A stretch of DNA of 64,000 bases from contig NC_091352.1 in the NCBI RefSeq assembly GCF_038502225.1, forward strand, positions 20,867,716-20,931,715. Direction: 5' to 3'. Below the pieces are notes generated by a model. That model saw only the letters and a program-made list of their open reading frames with translations, had not been told where the DNA came from and did not search any database. Below are positions 36,803 to 47,192 of the stretch, piece after piece (position 1 is the stretch's first letter; the number at the start of each line of letters is the position of its first letter). The position numbers and the translations under genes were made by a program. The stretch comes from Cherax quadricarinatus (lineage: Eukaryota; Arthropoda; Malacostraca; Decapoda; Parastacidae).

Positions 36803-38475
36803 GTGGAGGCTGAAGGGACACTGGGAAGACAAAACAGTGGGGTACGTCAACAAGGGATATACTAACAATTGTTTGATGGATTACACACAACTGAAGAGGT
36901 GGAGAAGCTCCTAAGTGACCTTGATACCTCAGAGGCTGTGGGACCGGACATCTCTCCGTGGGTCCTTAGAGAAGGAGTAGAGACATTACGTGTGCCACTA
37001 ACCAAAATCTTCAACACTTCCCTTGAAACTGGGCAACTACCTGAAGTATGGAAGAAGGCAAATGTAGTCCCCATCTTTCAGAAAGGAGACAGAAATGAAG
37101 CACTAAATTACAGACCAGTGTCACTGACGTGTATAGTATGCAAAGTCTTCGAAAGATTATCAGGAGGAGAGTGGTGGAGCACCTGGAGCGGAACAAGATT
37201 ATAAACGACAGCCAGTACGGATTCATGGAAGGCAAATCTTGTGCCACAAACCTACTAGAGTTTTATGACAAGGTAACTGAAGTAAGAAATGAGAGGGAGG
37301 GGTGGGTTGATTGCATTTTCTTGGACTGCAAGAAGGTCTTCGACACAGTTCCTCACAAGAGATTAGTACAGAAGCTAGAGGAACAGGCACGTATAACAGG
37401 AAGGGCACTGCAATGGATCAGAGAATACCTAACAGGGAGGCAACAGCGAGTCATGGTCCGTGATGAGGTATCACAGTGGGCGCCGGTGACGAGTGGGGTC
37501 CCACAGGGGTCAGTCCTAGGACCAGTGGTATTCTTGGTATATGTAAACGATATGACGGAAGGGATAGACTCAGAAGTGTCCCAGTTTGCAGAAGATGTGA
37601 AGTTAATGAGGAGAATTAAATCAGACGCGGACCAGATAGGTCTACAAGGAGACCTGGACAGGCTGGATGCGTGGTCCAGAAACTGGCTTCTAGAATTTTA
37701 CCTCGCCAAATGCAAAGTCATGAAGATCGGAGGACGGGAAAGACCGCAGACAGAGTATAGGCTAGGAGGCCAAAGGCTGCAAACCTCACTCAAGGAGAAA
37801 GACCTAGGAGTAAGTATAATACCGAGTACATCGCCAGAAGCACATATTAACCAGATAACTGCTGCGGCATATGGGCGCTTGGCAAACCTGAGAATAGCGT
37901 TCCGGTACCTCTGTAAGGAATCGTTCAAGACTTTATACACTGTGTACGTCAGGCCCATACTGGAGTACGCAGCACCAGTTTGGAACCCACACCTGGTCAA
38001 ACACGTCAAGAAATTAAAGTGCAAAGGTTTACAACAAGGCTAGTTCCAGAGCTAAGGGAAATGCCTTATGAAGAAAGGTTAAGGGAAATCGGTCTGACGA
38101 CACTGGAGGACAGGAGGGTCAGGGGAGACATGATAACGACATACAAAATACTGCGTGGAATAGACAAGGTGGACAGAGACAGGATGTTCCAGAGATGGGA
38201 CACAGAAACAAGGGGTCACAATTTGAAGCTGAAGACTCAGACGAGTCAAAGGGATGTTAGGAAGTATTTCTTCAGTCATAGAGTAGTTAGGAAGTCGAAT
38301 AGTCTGGCAAGCGATGTAGTGGAGGCAGGAACTAGAAATAGTTTTAAGACGAGGTATGACAAAGCTCATGGAGCAGAGGGAGGACCTAGCAGCGGTCAGT
38401 GAAGAGGCGGGGCCAGGAGCTGAGTCTCGACCCTTGCAACTACAATTAGGCGAGTACAATTAGGTGAGTACACAA
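36803..38475 (+). pseudogene. CR1/Jockey-type LINE RT, second tandem copy
   Basis: Three overlapping frames carry a nearly complete RT. 36869-37150: LDTSEAVGPDISPWVLREGV, LPEVWKKANVVPIFQKGDR. 37150-38020: INDSQYGFMEGKSCATNLLE, CIFLDCKKVFDTVPHKRL, SGVPQGSVLGPVVFLVYVND, FAEDVKLMRR, YAAPVWNPHLVKHV. 38020-38402: LREMPYEERLREIGL, VRKYFFSHRVV, NSFKTRYDKAHG. Two frameshifts (near 37150 and 38015) break it. The catalytic FADD reads FAED, changing the first catalytic Asp to Glu. The 3' end ACAATTAGGTGAGTAC then (CA)n. Same family as the element at 61.9 kb. Confidence 0.88.
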
Positions 38476-38684
38476 ACACACACACACACACACACACACA
38501 GATTACCGTTCCCTGAATGGGCCACTATTATGTCATTTTAAAATGACACAGTCATGTTATCTAGTTATATTCGTAATTCTAAAATAATAACACACAAATT
38601 ATTAGCCTTACATCATAATCGTCCGAGGAGTGCGCCTAGACTCTGAAAACCTAAATATTTCCCAGTTCCCACGCTCTCTACGGT

Positions 38685-38756
38685 TTGACTCACGAAATCG
38701 AAATGACACGATTGCAAACAAGCCATACCACGGGTGGGGTTTGAACTCGCGGTTTT
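38685..38756 (-). repeat. SINE tail plus partial tRNA-like end (-)
   Basis: GACTCACGAAATCGAAATGA, CACGATTGCAAACAAGCC and GGGTGGGGTTTGAACTCGCG (B box on the minus strand) match the arms at 55.95 and 56.2 kb. It stops abruptly in a run of T. Confidence 0.7.
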
Positions 38757-39184
38757 TTTTTCTCTACGGTTTATTTGGGTTGGTATTGTAAATAATGATT
38801 AAGATAATTTAGTAGTAATAGTAATAAAAATATATATAAAATATTATTTCTCAATTAAGGTTTCCAAACACAGAGAAACGCTTTCAAATATATTGATTTA
38901 CTAACTAAATGTTTTATTATGGAAGAGTTCCGGCGTGTAAATGTTTCTACCAAGTCTTTTATCACGTGAATATTTTACCTTGAAAATATTTTATCGTGTG
39001 AGTATTTTACTGTATTTAATTCGCGAATAAAACAACAAAAGAATGTAAATAATAACGTCAGTGGAATTACTGAAGGAGCCGGAGAGTGTAAAGTGTTGGG
39101 TCTGGTGAGGACGGTGTGTCCCAAGGCGCTGCTCCCTCAGCCAGAGGATTTGTCGTCCCCGCTCTGTGGATTAGTACGTACAGG

Positions 39185-39232
39185 CACGCGCACGCACGCA
39201 CACAGGTGTGCGTGCGTGCGTGTGGTGCGTGT

Positions 39233-39317
<85 letters not shown>

Positions 39318-39320
39318 GTG
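39185..39320. repeat. (GT)n microsatellite
   Basis: About 75 bp of pure (GT)n, preceded by GCACGCACGCACAC-type repeats. Confidence 0.97.
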
Positions 39321-39389
39321 TGCCTGCATGCTTGTACGAGTCCTTTTACCCATTAGTGTTTCTTATTTGTAGCTAAATGACCATTGTTG

Positions 39390-40045
39390 TTCTCGTGTTG
39401 ACCTTTCACTAATATGCGTGCAGGCACTTCCTACATGCCGGTATAAATCATTTCCCTGGTCTACCAGTCTATATGCAAAGAAAAGCCTTCTGTTATCCCT
39501 TCCGCTCCACTTTCTTCTCAATTTTCAGCTGTTGTCTCTCGTTATCTCTGTTGCAGGTATGTGAAAACTGTTTTATCTAGCCTTTCATGCCGTTTTATGA
39601 CCTTATATGTGAGGTATCATGTCTACCCCTTTTCAGTCTTTCATCGTAGCTGAATATTCCACTTTTTGGCCAAATATGTATTGCTAGCAGTTCTTTCTTA
39701 TAGAATTTCTAACTCCATATATTTGAAAGCTATTTGTTTGCTATTCGTATTTCTCACAGTTTTGTTTATGTATTGTGCTATTTTTTTTTTTTTTTGCTAG
39801 TACCGCCTAGATCCCTCTTTCTGTCTGATAATTTCTAGTTTTCGCTTTTCCTCATTTCCATTACAAGATATTTATCTCCTTTAATTTTCATCCTCCATTT
39901 AACACTCTATTTCCTCAATATATCACAGTTATCTTGTAGAGATTTAGAGTCGTAATCTATTTTTTTTCTAAATGAGATTTTTGCATCATCTGTAGACATA
40001 TTCATAGAGTTTTAAATTCCTTTTGGTATGTCGTATAAAGGAATT
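39390..40045 (-). pseudogene. LINE RT remnant (-)
   Basis: From 40040 on the minus strand: YDIPKGI, NSMNMSTDDAKISFRKKIDY, SLQDNCDILRK, SVKWRMKIKGDKYLVMEMRK. This is the palm region with STDD where FADD is expected. Further down, weak similarity to the thumb and C-terminus continues to about 39400 (RDNERQQLKIEKKVERKG). It is strongly decayed, and no 3' end is defined. Confidence 0.6.
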
Positions 40046-40049
40046 ACAC

Positions 40050-40152
40050 CCGATGTTGTGACACGTACTGTTCTTCATGGCTCCCTGCATGTTGTGACAC
40101 GTACTGTTCTTCATGGCTCCCTGCATGTTGTGACACGTACTGTTCTTCATGG
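40050..40152. repeat. 36-bp minisatellite, left part of split array
   Basis: About 2.7 units of GTGACACGTACTGTTCTTCA followed by TGGCTCCCTGCATGTT. It stops at 40152 where the LINE tail begins, and the same unit resumes at 48297. Confidence 0.92.
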
Positions 40153-43060
40153 TTCATAAGAACATAAGAACATAAGAAAGAAGGAACACTGCAACAGGCC
40201 CACTGACCCACGCGGAGCAGGTCCATGTCTGTCCCCGGACTAGACCAATGACCCCCCCCCCGGATTATCCCAATGACCCACCCAGTCTGGTCATCCCCAC
40301 TCAAGGATGGAGCACTGTACCAGACCCAGCAGCAAAGCTAGTCAGGTCCAACTCACAACCACCCACGCCCACTCATGTATTTATCTAACCTATTTTTAAA
40401 ACTACACAACGTTTTAGCCTCAATAACTGTACTCGGGAGTTTGTTCCACTCATCCACAACTCTATTACCAAACCAGTGCTTTCCTATATCCTTCCTGAAT
40501 CTGAATTTTTCCAACTTGAAACCATTGCTGCGAGTCCTGTCTTGGCTGGAAATTTTCAGCACACTATTTACATCCTCTTTATTTATTCCTGTTTTCCATT
40601 TATACACCTCGATCATATCCCACCTAATTCTACGCCTTTCGAGAGAGTGCAGATTCAGGGCCCTCAGTCTATCCTCATAGGGAAGATTTCTGATACATGG
40701 GATCATCTTTGTCATCCTCCTTTGTGCGTTTTCCAGAGCATTTATATCCGTTCTGTAATACGGTGACCAGAACTGAGCAGCATAGTCTAAATGAGGCCTA
40801 ACCAAGGATATATAGAGTTGCAGAACAACCTGACGACTTCTATTATTTATACTTCTAGATATGAAGCCAAGAATTCTGTTAGCTTTATTGCGAACACTAA
40901 TGCACTGTTGTTTTGGTTTTAGAGTACTGCTAACCAGAACTCCTAAATCCTTTTCGCAATCAGTAGTATTAAAATCTACATTATTTAGTTTATATGTGGT
41001 ATGGTTATTTAACTGTCCAACATTTAGAACTTTGCATTTGTCAATATTAAACTGCATCTGCCACTTCTCCGACCATTGCGTCAGTCTATTCAAATCATCC
41101 TGGAGTGCTCTAATGTCCTCATTAAAATGAATTGGACGGCCTATTTTGGTGTCATCAGCAAATTTGCTTATGTCGCTATTTATTCCCTCATCTATGTCGT
41201 TTATGTAAATTGTGAACAACAACGGGCCCAACACTGGCCCCTGAGGAACACCGCTTGTGACGTGCCCCCATTCTGATTTCTCCCCATTTATGCAAACTCT
41301 CTGCTGTCTGTCAGCCATGCCTCTACCCAGGAAAAAAATTCTCCTATTCCGTGTGCCCTAAGTTTCCTCAATAGTCTCTGGTGTGGAACTCTATCGAAAG
41401 CCTTACTGAAGTCCATATACACAATATCATATTCATTTCCATTGGTGAAAAAAGTTAGTAAATTCGTAAGACAGGAACGCCCCTTTGTAAAACCGTGTTG
41501 AGAATCATTAATCAATCTGTGCCTGTCAAGATGGCTACGAATTGTTTCGGCAATTATTGATTCCATAAATTTTCCCACTATGGAGGTAAGGCTTATTGGT
41601 CTATAGTTCGAAGCCAAGGACCTGTCACCTGCCTTGTAAATAGGTATAACATTTGCCATTTTCCACTTATCAGGCACTATGCCAGTTTGCAGTGATATGT
41701 TAAAAAGATTAGCCAAAGGTATGCTAAGTTCCTCTTTACATTCCTTTAACACCCTTGCAAACAATTCATCAGGACCTGGGGATTTGTTAGGTTTCAGTTT
41801 CTCTATTTGTCTGAGGACCATGTCACTAGTTACCGCAATCGTGCATAGTTTATCATCATCCTGTTCTACGTAATCTATTATTTCAGGAATATCGCTAGTA
41901 TTTTCCTGGGTGAAAACTGAGAGGAAGCAGGTATTTAGTATTTCACACATATCCTTATCACTGTCAGTGATCTGACCAGAGTTACTCTTAAGTGGGCCAA
42001 TCTTGTCCCTAATCTTACTTCTGTATACCTGAAAGAACCCTTTTGGGTTAGTCTTTGAATCCCTTGCGACCTTAGCCTCATAATTCCTTTTTTGCTTTTC
42101 TTATACCTTTTTTTATTTCTCTCTTTAATTGAATATATTGATTTCTTAACTGCCCATCCCCTCTTTTGATACGCCTATATATGCCTCTCTTTTGACCAAT
42201 GAGATGTTTTAATCTATTGTTCATCCATTTGGTATCATTTTTGTTAGATCTAATTTCCCTACTCGGAACAAAAGTTGTTTGGGCAGCTAGAACTATGCTC
42301 TGAAAATCGTCATATTGGCAACCAAGATCACCTACCTGACCCATAGTCAGGTCATCCCAATTTAGCCCACCCAAGTAATTTTTCAGTCCCATGAAGTCGG
42401 CCAAGCGAAAATCTGGGACAGAGATTTGATTGCAGTTATCTGGGTAATTCCATGATATATTGAAACTAAGTGATTTGTGATCACTTTCCCCCAAGTTCAT
42501 CATTAACCTCAAGATTATTAATTAGTGAATCTTTGTTGGCAAGAACCAAGTCAAGCAGATTGTTTCCTCTAGTTGGTTCTGTCACAACCTGTTCTAAAAA
42601 GCAATCCTGAATAGTATCAAGAAAGTCACTTGACTCAAGATTTCCTGTCATATTGTTCCAATCAATTTGTCTAAATTTAAAATCTCCCATTATCACAACA
42701 TTTTCATATCTAGATGCCTTATGAATTTCGTCCCATAACAGCTTACTGCACTCCCTATCAAGGTTTGGAGGCCTAGAAATCACACCCAAAATTAATTTGT
42801 CACGTCCCTCGAGAAACTGTAGCCAAACCGATTCTGTGTTCGATGTTTCTAATCTTATATCATGTCTAAGACAACAATTTAAATTTTCTCTGACATACAT
42901 CGCCACACCACCACCCTTCCTGTTGACCCTATCAGTGTGGAATAGTTTATAACCCTGTATGTTGCATTCAGAAGGCATTTCTCTATCTTTCAGGATGAAC
43001 CAGGTCTCTGTTATACCAATAATATCTATATTACCTACACTTGCAAGTAATTTTAGCTCA
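40153..43060 (-). pseudogene. CR1-like LINE (-), 3' segment of a split element
   Basis: From 43060 down: endonuclease (GITETWFILKDREMP region, VVIMGDFKFRQIDW with Lys in place of the usual Asn, ESDHKSLSF), linker, RT (KLKPNKSPGPDELFARVLKE, FDRVPHQRLLRKLRAHG, SGVPQGPVLGPLLFTIYIND, FADDTKIGR) and C-terminus (LCSFKNRLDKYMSGRGW at about 40360). The 3' UTR ends in repeats of TTCTTATG. Frameshifts lie near 41320, 42090 and 42490, and about 8 residues are missing in the FFTNGNEYDIV region. Its 5' part continues at 47193-48297, beyond the inserted plus-strand element. Confidence 0.92.
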
Positions 43061-43150
43061 GTGGTCAGTCGTCAGTACTCAGTGGTCAGTCGTCACGTGA
43101 GGTCACAGACCCTGAGCTGCCTTGGGGATTAGTGTGGACGGTTACAAAGC

Positions 43151-44077
43151 ATGGCTTGCTTCTGCAGTGTTTTAAAAATTGGGGTTGGAGAGTTGAAGGA
43201 GGAGGTCTTGCTTCTCCAGGAGGAGATTAGGAGGCTGAAGGTCCACCTCAATGGGTCTGGGAGAGAGTGTGAGGTGGCTGGAGTTGTGGGGAATGAGGCT
43301 TCTAGCAGCGAGGTGCAGTCTGTCTCTCGCTGTGAGGAGGCTGTAGTTGGGGTGGCAGCAACGGCTACCAGCAGTGAGGTGCAGCCCAGCACCTGCTACA
43401 AGTGGCGAGTAGTTCACAGTAATGGAAGGCGCATCAGAGTAAGGAAAGTTATGAGTGAAGATCTGAAGGTAGGAAATCGCTTCTCTGTTCTTCAGGATGA
43501 ATGTACTTCAGTGGCCAGTGAAGGTAAGGGTACTACTGCCCCTGCTAATGGAGGTAAGCGCATTCTTGTGGTTGGTGACTCTCAGGTAAGATACATTGAC
43601 CGTGCTTTTTGTAATAGGAATAAGAAGATGAGAGATAGAGTGTGCTTCCCTGGAGCTGGTGTTGGGGACATTGTCAACAGGCTGGATAATATCATGTCAG
43701 GTAATGGGAGCAAGCCCATTATCTGTCTCAGTGCTGGTGGAAATGATATTGGGAAGGGTAGGAGAGAAGAGCTGCTAGATAAGTACAGGTCAGCTATAGA
43801 TCTCATTAAGTCTAAGGGAGGGATCCCAATCATATGTAGCATCTTGCCTAGAAGGGGAGTAGGAAATGAATGGTTGTCTAGGGCAATTGGTGTAAATTGC
43901 TGGCTAGACAGATACTGCAAGGAACATGCAATCCCATTCATTGACAACTGGAACAACTTTTATGGCAAACATGATATGTATGCAAGGGATGGGGTACATC
44001 TCTCTGGGGCTGGGGTGGTAGCACTTGCAGACTCGATTGAGAAGGCCATTGGTGAAATGCCTATGATTTTAAACTGA
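43151..44077 (+). CDS. CR1-like ORF1 protein with SGNH-hydrolase (esterase) domain
   Basis: 308 residues. Residues 12-33 (GELKEEVLLLQEEIRRLKVH) have leucine heptads and charged residues, so are probably a short coiled coil. A conserved linker (KWRVVHSNGRRIRVRK, then LKVGNRFSVLQDEC) is at 84-118. The SGNH fold follows: GDSQ with nucleophile Ser at about 144, PGAG near 168, GGND with Asn at about 198, and DGVHLS with Asp280 and His283. All four blocks are present. Esterase-bearing ORF1 proteins are known in CR1-group LINEs and may bind RNA and form particles with it; the esterase role is unsettled. The start is the only early in-frame ATG after the 5' UTR, and the minus-strand copy begins with the same MAC. 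Confidence 0.92.
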   Translation: MACFCSVLKIGVGELKEEVLLLQEEIRRLKVHLNGSGRECEVAGVVGNEASSSEVQSVSRCEEAVVGVAATATSSEVQPSTCYKWRVVHSNGRRIRVRKVMSEDLKVGNRFSVLQDECTSVASEGKGTTAPANGGKRILVVGDSQVRYIDRAFCNRNKKMRDRVCFPGAGVGDIVNRLDNIMSGNGSKPIICLSAGGNDIGKGRREELLDKYRSAIDLIKSKGGIPIICSILPRRGVGNEWLSRAIGVNCWLDRYCKEHAIPFIDNWNNFYGKHDMYARDGVHLSGAGVVALADSIEKAIGEMPMILN

Positions 44078-47022
44078 TGGAAGATAGAGGTATGGGTGTG
44101 TGTGGGAAACAAGCAGGTTGCAACACTTGGGTTGGAAACAGTAAATGTATAAAAGGCATTCAGCATGAAGTTATAAATAAAGACAATAGATCAGGTCAGC
44201 AAACAAAGGGGGACAGCAGAGGGCAGCAAGGGACTAGCTCCCTTAAGGTTTACTATACTAATAGCAGGAGTGTAAGAAATAAGATAGATGAGCTAAGATT
44301 AATTGCAAGTGCAGGAGACATAGATATTATTGCTATAACAGAGACCTGGCTCAATCTGAACGATAGAGAGATGCCCTCTGAATGTCACATACAAGGCTAT
44401 AAATTATTCCACACTGACAGGGTCAACAGGAAAGGTGGTGGAGTAGCGATGTATGTCAGAGACAATTTAAATTGTTGTGTTAGACAAGATATTAAATTAG
44501 AAGCGTCAGCCACTGAATCTGTTTGGTTACAGCTTCTCGAGGGCCGAGAAAAACTAATTTTGGGTGTGATTTACAGGGCCCCAAATCTTGATAGGGAGTG
44601 CAGTAAACTTCTATGGGACGAAATTCGTAAGGCATCTACATACGAAAATGTTGTGCTAATGGGAGATTTCAACTATAGACAGATTGACTGGAGCAATTTG
44701 ACAGGAAATTTAGAGTCAGGTGACTTTCTTGATACGATCCAGGATTGTTTTTTAAAACAGTTTGTGACAGAGCCAACTAGGGGAAATAACCTCCTTGACT
44801 TGGTTCTTGCCAGTAGGGAAACACTAATTAATAATCTTGAGGTTAATGATGAGCTTGGGGAAAGTGATCACAAATCACTCAGTTTTAATATATCATGGAA
44901 TTCCCCTAATAATGGCAATCAAGTCTCCGTCCCTGACTTTCGCTTGGCTGATTTCATAGGACTGAAAAATTACTTAGGTGGGCTGAACTGGAATGACCTG
45001 ACTAAGGGTCAGGTAGGTGGTGATGGTTGCCGATATGATGCTTTCCAGGGCATAGTTCTAGCTGCTCAGTCAAATTATGTTCCAAATAGGGAAATCAGAT
45101 CAAACAAAAATGATCCTAAATGGATGAACAATAGATTAAAATATCTGATTGGTCAAAAGAGAGGCATATATAGGCAAATCAAAAGAGGAGAGGGGCAATT
45201 GAGAAATCGATATATTCAGTTAAAGAGAGAAATAAAAAAGGGAATTAGAAAAGCAAAAAGAGATTATGAGGTTAAAGTTGCAAGAGAATCGAAGACTAAC
45301 CCAAAAGGATTCTTTCAGGTATACAGAAGTAAGATCAGGGACAAGATAGGCCCACTCAAAAGTTCCTCGGGTCAGCTCACTGACAGTGATAAGGAAATGT
45401 GTAGAATTTTTAACACATACTTCCTCGCAGTTTTTACACAGGAGGATACCAGCGATATTCCAGTAATGATAAATTATGTAGAACAGGACGATAATAAACT
45501 GTGCACTATTAGGGTCACAAGTGACATGGTCCTTAGGCAAATAGATAAATTAAAACCTAACAAATCCCCAGGCCCTGATGAACTGTATGCAAGGGTTCTA
45601 AAGGAATGTAAAGAGGAGCTTAGCACACCTTTGGCTAATCTTTTCAACATATCACTACAAACTGGCATGGTGCCAGATAAGTGGAAAATGGCAAATGTGA
45701 TACCTATTTTCAAAACAGGTGACAGGTCCTTAGCTTCGAACTATAGACCAATAAGCCTAACCTCCATAGTGGGAAAATTTATGGAATCAATAATTGCCGA
45801 GGCAGTTCGTAGCCACCTTGAAAAGCATAAATTAATCAACGAATCTCAGCATGGTTTTACAAAGGGGCGTTCCTGCCTTACGAATTTATTAACTTTTTTC
45901 ACTAAGGTATTTGAGGAGGTAGATCATGGTAATGAATATGATATTGTGTATATGGACTTCAGTAAGGCTTTTGACAGGGTCCCACATCAGAGACTATTGA
46001 GGAAAATTAAAGCACATGGAATAGGAGGAGAAATTTTTTCCTGGATAGAGGCATGGTTGACAAATAGGCAGCAGAGAGTTTGCATAAATGGGGAGAAATC
46101 AGAGTGGGGAAGTGTCACGAGCGGTGTTCCACAGGGGTCAGTGTTGGGCCCCCTGCTGTTCACAATCTACATAAACGACATAGATGAGGGCATAAAGAGC
46201 GACATCGGCAAGTTTGCCGATGACACCAAAATAGGCCGTCGAATTCATTCTGACGAGGACATTCGAGCACTCCAGGAAGATTTGAATAGACTGATGCAGT
46301 GGTCGGAGAAGTGGCAGATGCAGTTTAATATAGACAAATGCAAAGTTCTAAATGTTGGACAGGACAATAATCATGCCACATATAAACTAAATAATGTAGA
46401 TCTTAATATTACGGATTGCGAAAAAGATTTAGGAGTTCTGGTTAGCAGTAATCTGAAACCAAGACAACAGTGCATAAGTGTTCGCAATAAAGCTAATAGA
46501 ATCCTTGGCTTCATATCAAGAAGCATAAATAATAGGAGTCCTCAGGTTGTTCTTCAACTCTATACATCCTTGGTTAGGCCTCATTTAGATTATGCTGCAC
46601 AGTTTTGGTCACCTTATTACAGAATGGATATAAATTCTCTGGAAAATGTACAAAGGAGGATGACAAAGTTGATCCCATGTATCAGAAACCTTCCCTATGA
46701 GGATAGACTAAGGGCCCTGAATCTGCACTCTCTAGAAAGACGTAGAATTAGGGGGGATATGATTGAGGTGTATAAATGGAAGACAGGAATAAATAAAGGG
46801 GATGTAAATAGTGTGCTGAAAATATCTAGCCTAGACAGGACTCGCAGCAATGGTTTTAAGTTGGAAAAATTCAGATTCAGGAAGGATATAGGAAAGTACT
46901 GGTTTGGTAATAGAGTTGTGGATGAGTGGAACAAACTCCCAAGTACCGTTATAGAGGCCAGAACGTTGTGTAGCTTTAAAAATAGGTTGGATAAATACAT
47001 GAGTGGATGTGGGTGGGTGTGA
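44077..47022 (+). CDS. CR1-like ORF2: endonuclease and reverse transcriptase
   Basis: 981 residues without interruption. The apurinic-like endonuclease spans about 55-275: KVYYTNSRSV (58-66), ITETW with Glu89, MGDFN (195-199), ESDH (262-265). RT spans about 500-770: KLKPNKSPGPDE, NYRPISLTS (near 554), YMDFSKAFDRVPH, SGVPQGSVLGPLLFTIYIND, and catalytic FADD at 713-716. The C-terminal thumb has RPHLDYAAQFWSPYY, LERRR and LCSFKNRLDKYM. The ATG overlaps the ORF1 stop by one base (TGATG), so translation probably occurs by termination-reinitiation. It nicks target DNA and reverse-transcribes the element's own RNA. All recognisable motifs are intact, which suggests recent activity. Confidence 0.95.
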   Translation: MEDRGMGVCGKQAGCNTWVGNSKCIKGIQHEVINKDNRSGQQTKGDSRGQQGTSSLKVYYTNSRSVRNKIDELRLIASAGDIDIIAITETWLNLNDREMPSECHIQGYKLFHTDRVNRKGGGVAMYVRDNLNCCVRQDIKLEASATESVWLQLLEGREKLILGVIYRAPNLDRECSKLLWDEIRKASTYENVVLMGDFNYRQIDWSNLTGNLESGDFLDTIQDCFLKQFVTEPTRGNNLLDLVLASRETLINNLEVNDELGESDHKSLSFNISWNSPNNGNQVSVPDFRLADFIGLKNYLGGLNWNDLTKGQVGGDGCRYDAFQGIVLAAQSNYVPNREIRSNKNDPKWMNNRLKYLIGQKRGIYRQIKRGEGQLRNRYIQLKREIKKGIRKAKRDYEVKVARESKTNPKGFFQVYRSKIRDKIGPLKSSSGQLTDSDKEMCRIFNTYFLAVFTQEDTSDIPVMINYVEQDDNKLCTIRVTSDMVLRQIDKLKPNKSPGPDELYARVLKECKEELSTPLANLFNISLQTGMVPDKWKMANVIPIFKTGDRSLASNYRPISLTSIVGKFMESIIAEAVRSHLEKHKLINESQHGFTKGRSCLTNLLTFFTKVFEEVDHGNEYDIVYMDFSKAFDRVPHQRLLRKIKAHGIGGEIFSWIEAWLTNRQQRVCINGEKSEWGSVTSGVPQGSVLGPLLFTIYINDIDEGIKSDIGKFADDTKIGRRIHSDEDIRALQEDLNRLMQWSEKWQMQFNIDKCKVLNVGQDNNHATYKLNNVDLNITDCEKDLGVLVSSNLKPRQQCISVRNKANRILGFISRSINNRSPQVVLQLYTSLVRPHLDYAAQFWSPYYRMDINSLENVQRRMTKLIPCIRNLPYEDRLRALNLHSLERRRIRGDMIEVYKWKTGINKGDVNSVLKISSLDRTRSNGFKLEKFRFRKDIGKYWFGNRVVDEWNKLPSTVIEARTLCSFKNRLDKYMSGCGWV

Positions 47023-47192
47023 GTTAGACCTGATAGCTTGTGCTACCAGGTCGGTTGCCGTGTTCCTCCCTTAAGTCAATGTGACCTGACCTGACTAGGT
47101 TGGGTGCATTGGCTTAAGCCGGTAGGAGACTTGGACCTGCCTCGCATGGGCCAGTAGGCCTTCTGCAGTGTTCCTTCGTTCTTATGTTCTTA

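Larger units (their letters stand above)
43061..47192 (+). mobile_element. full-length CR1-like LINE (+), apparently intact
   Basis: About 4.13 kb: a 5' UTR of about 90 bp with two copies of CTCAGTGGTCAGTCGTCA, ORF1, ORF2, and a 3' UTR of about 170 bp ending CTTATGTTCTTA. 8-bp terminal repeats of this kind are typical of CR1. It interrupts the minus-strand copy of the same family. The host sequence resumes a few bases further on, so a small target deletion, rather than a duplication, accompanied insertion; lack of target duplication is usual for CR1. Confidence 0.9.
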
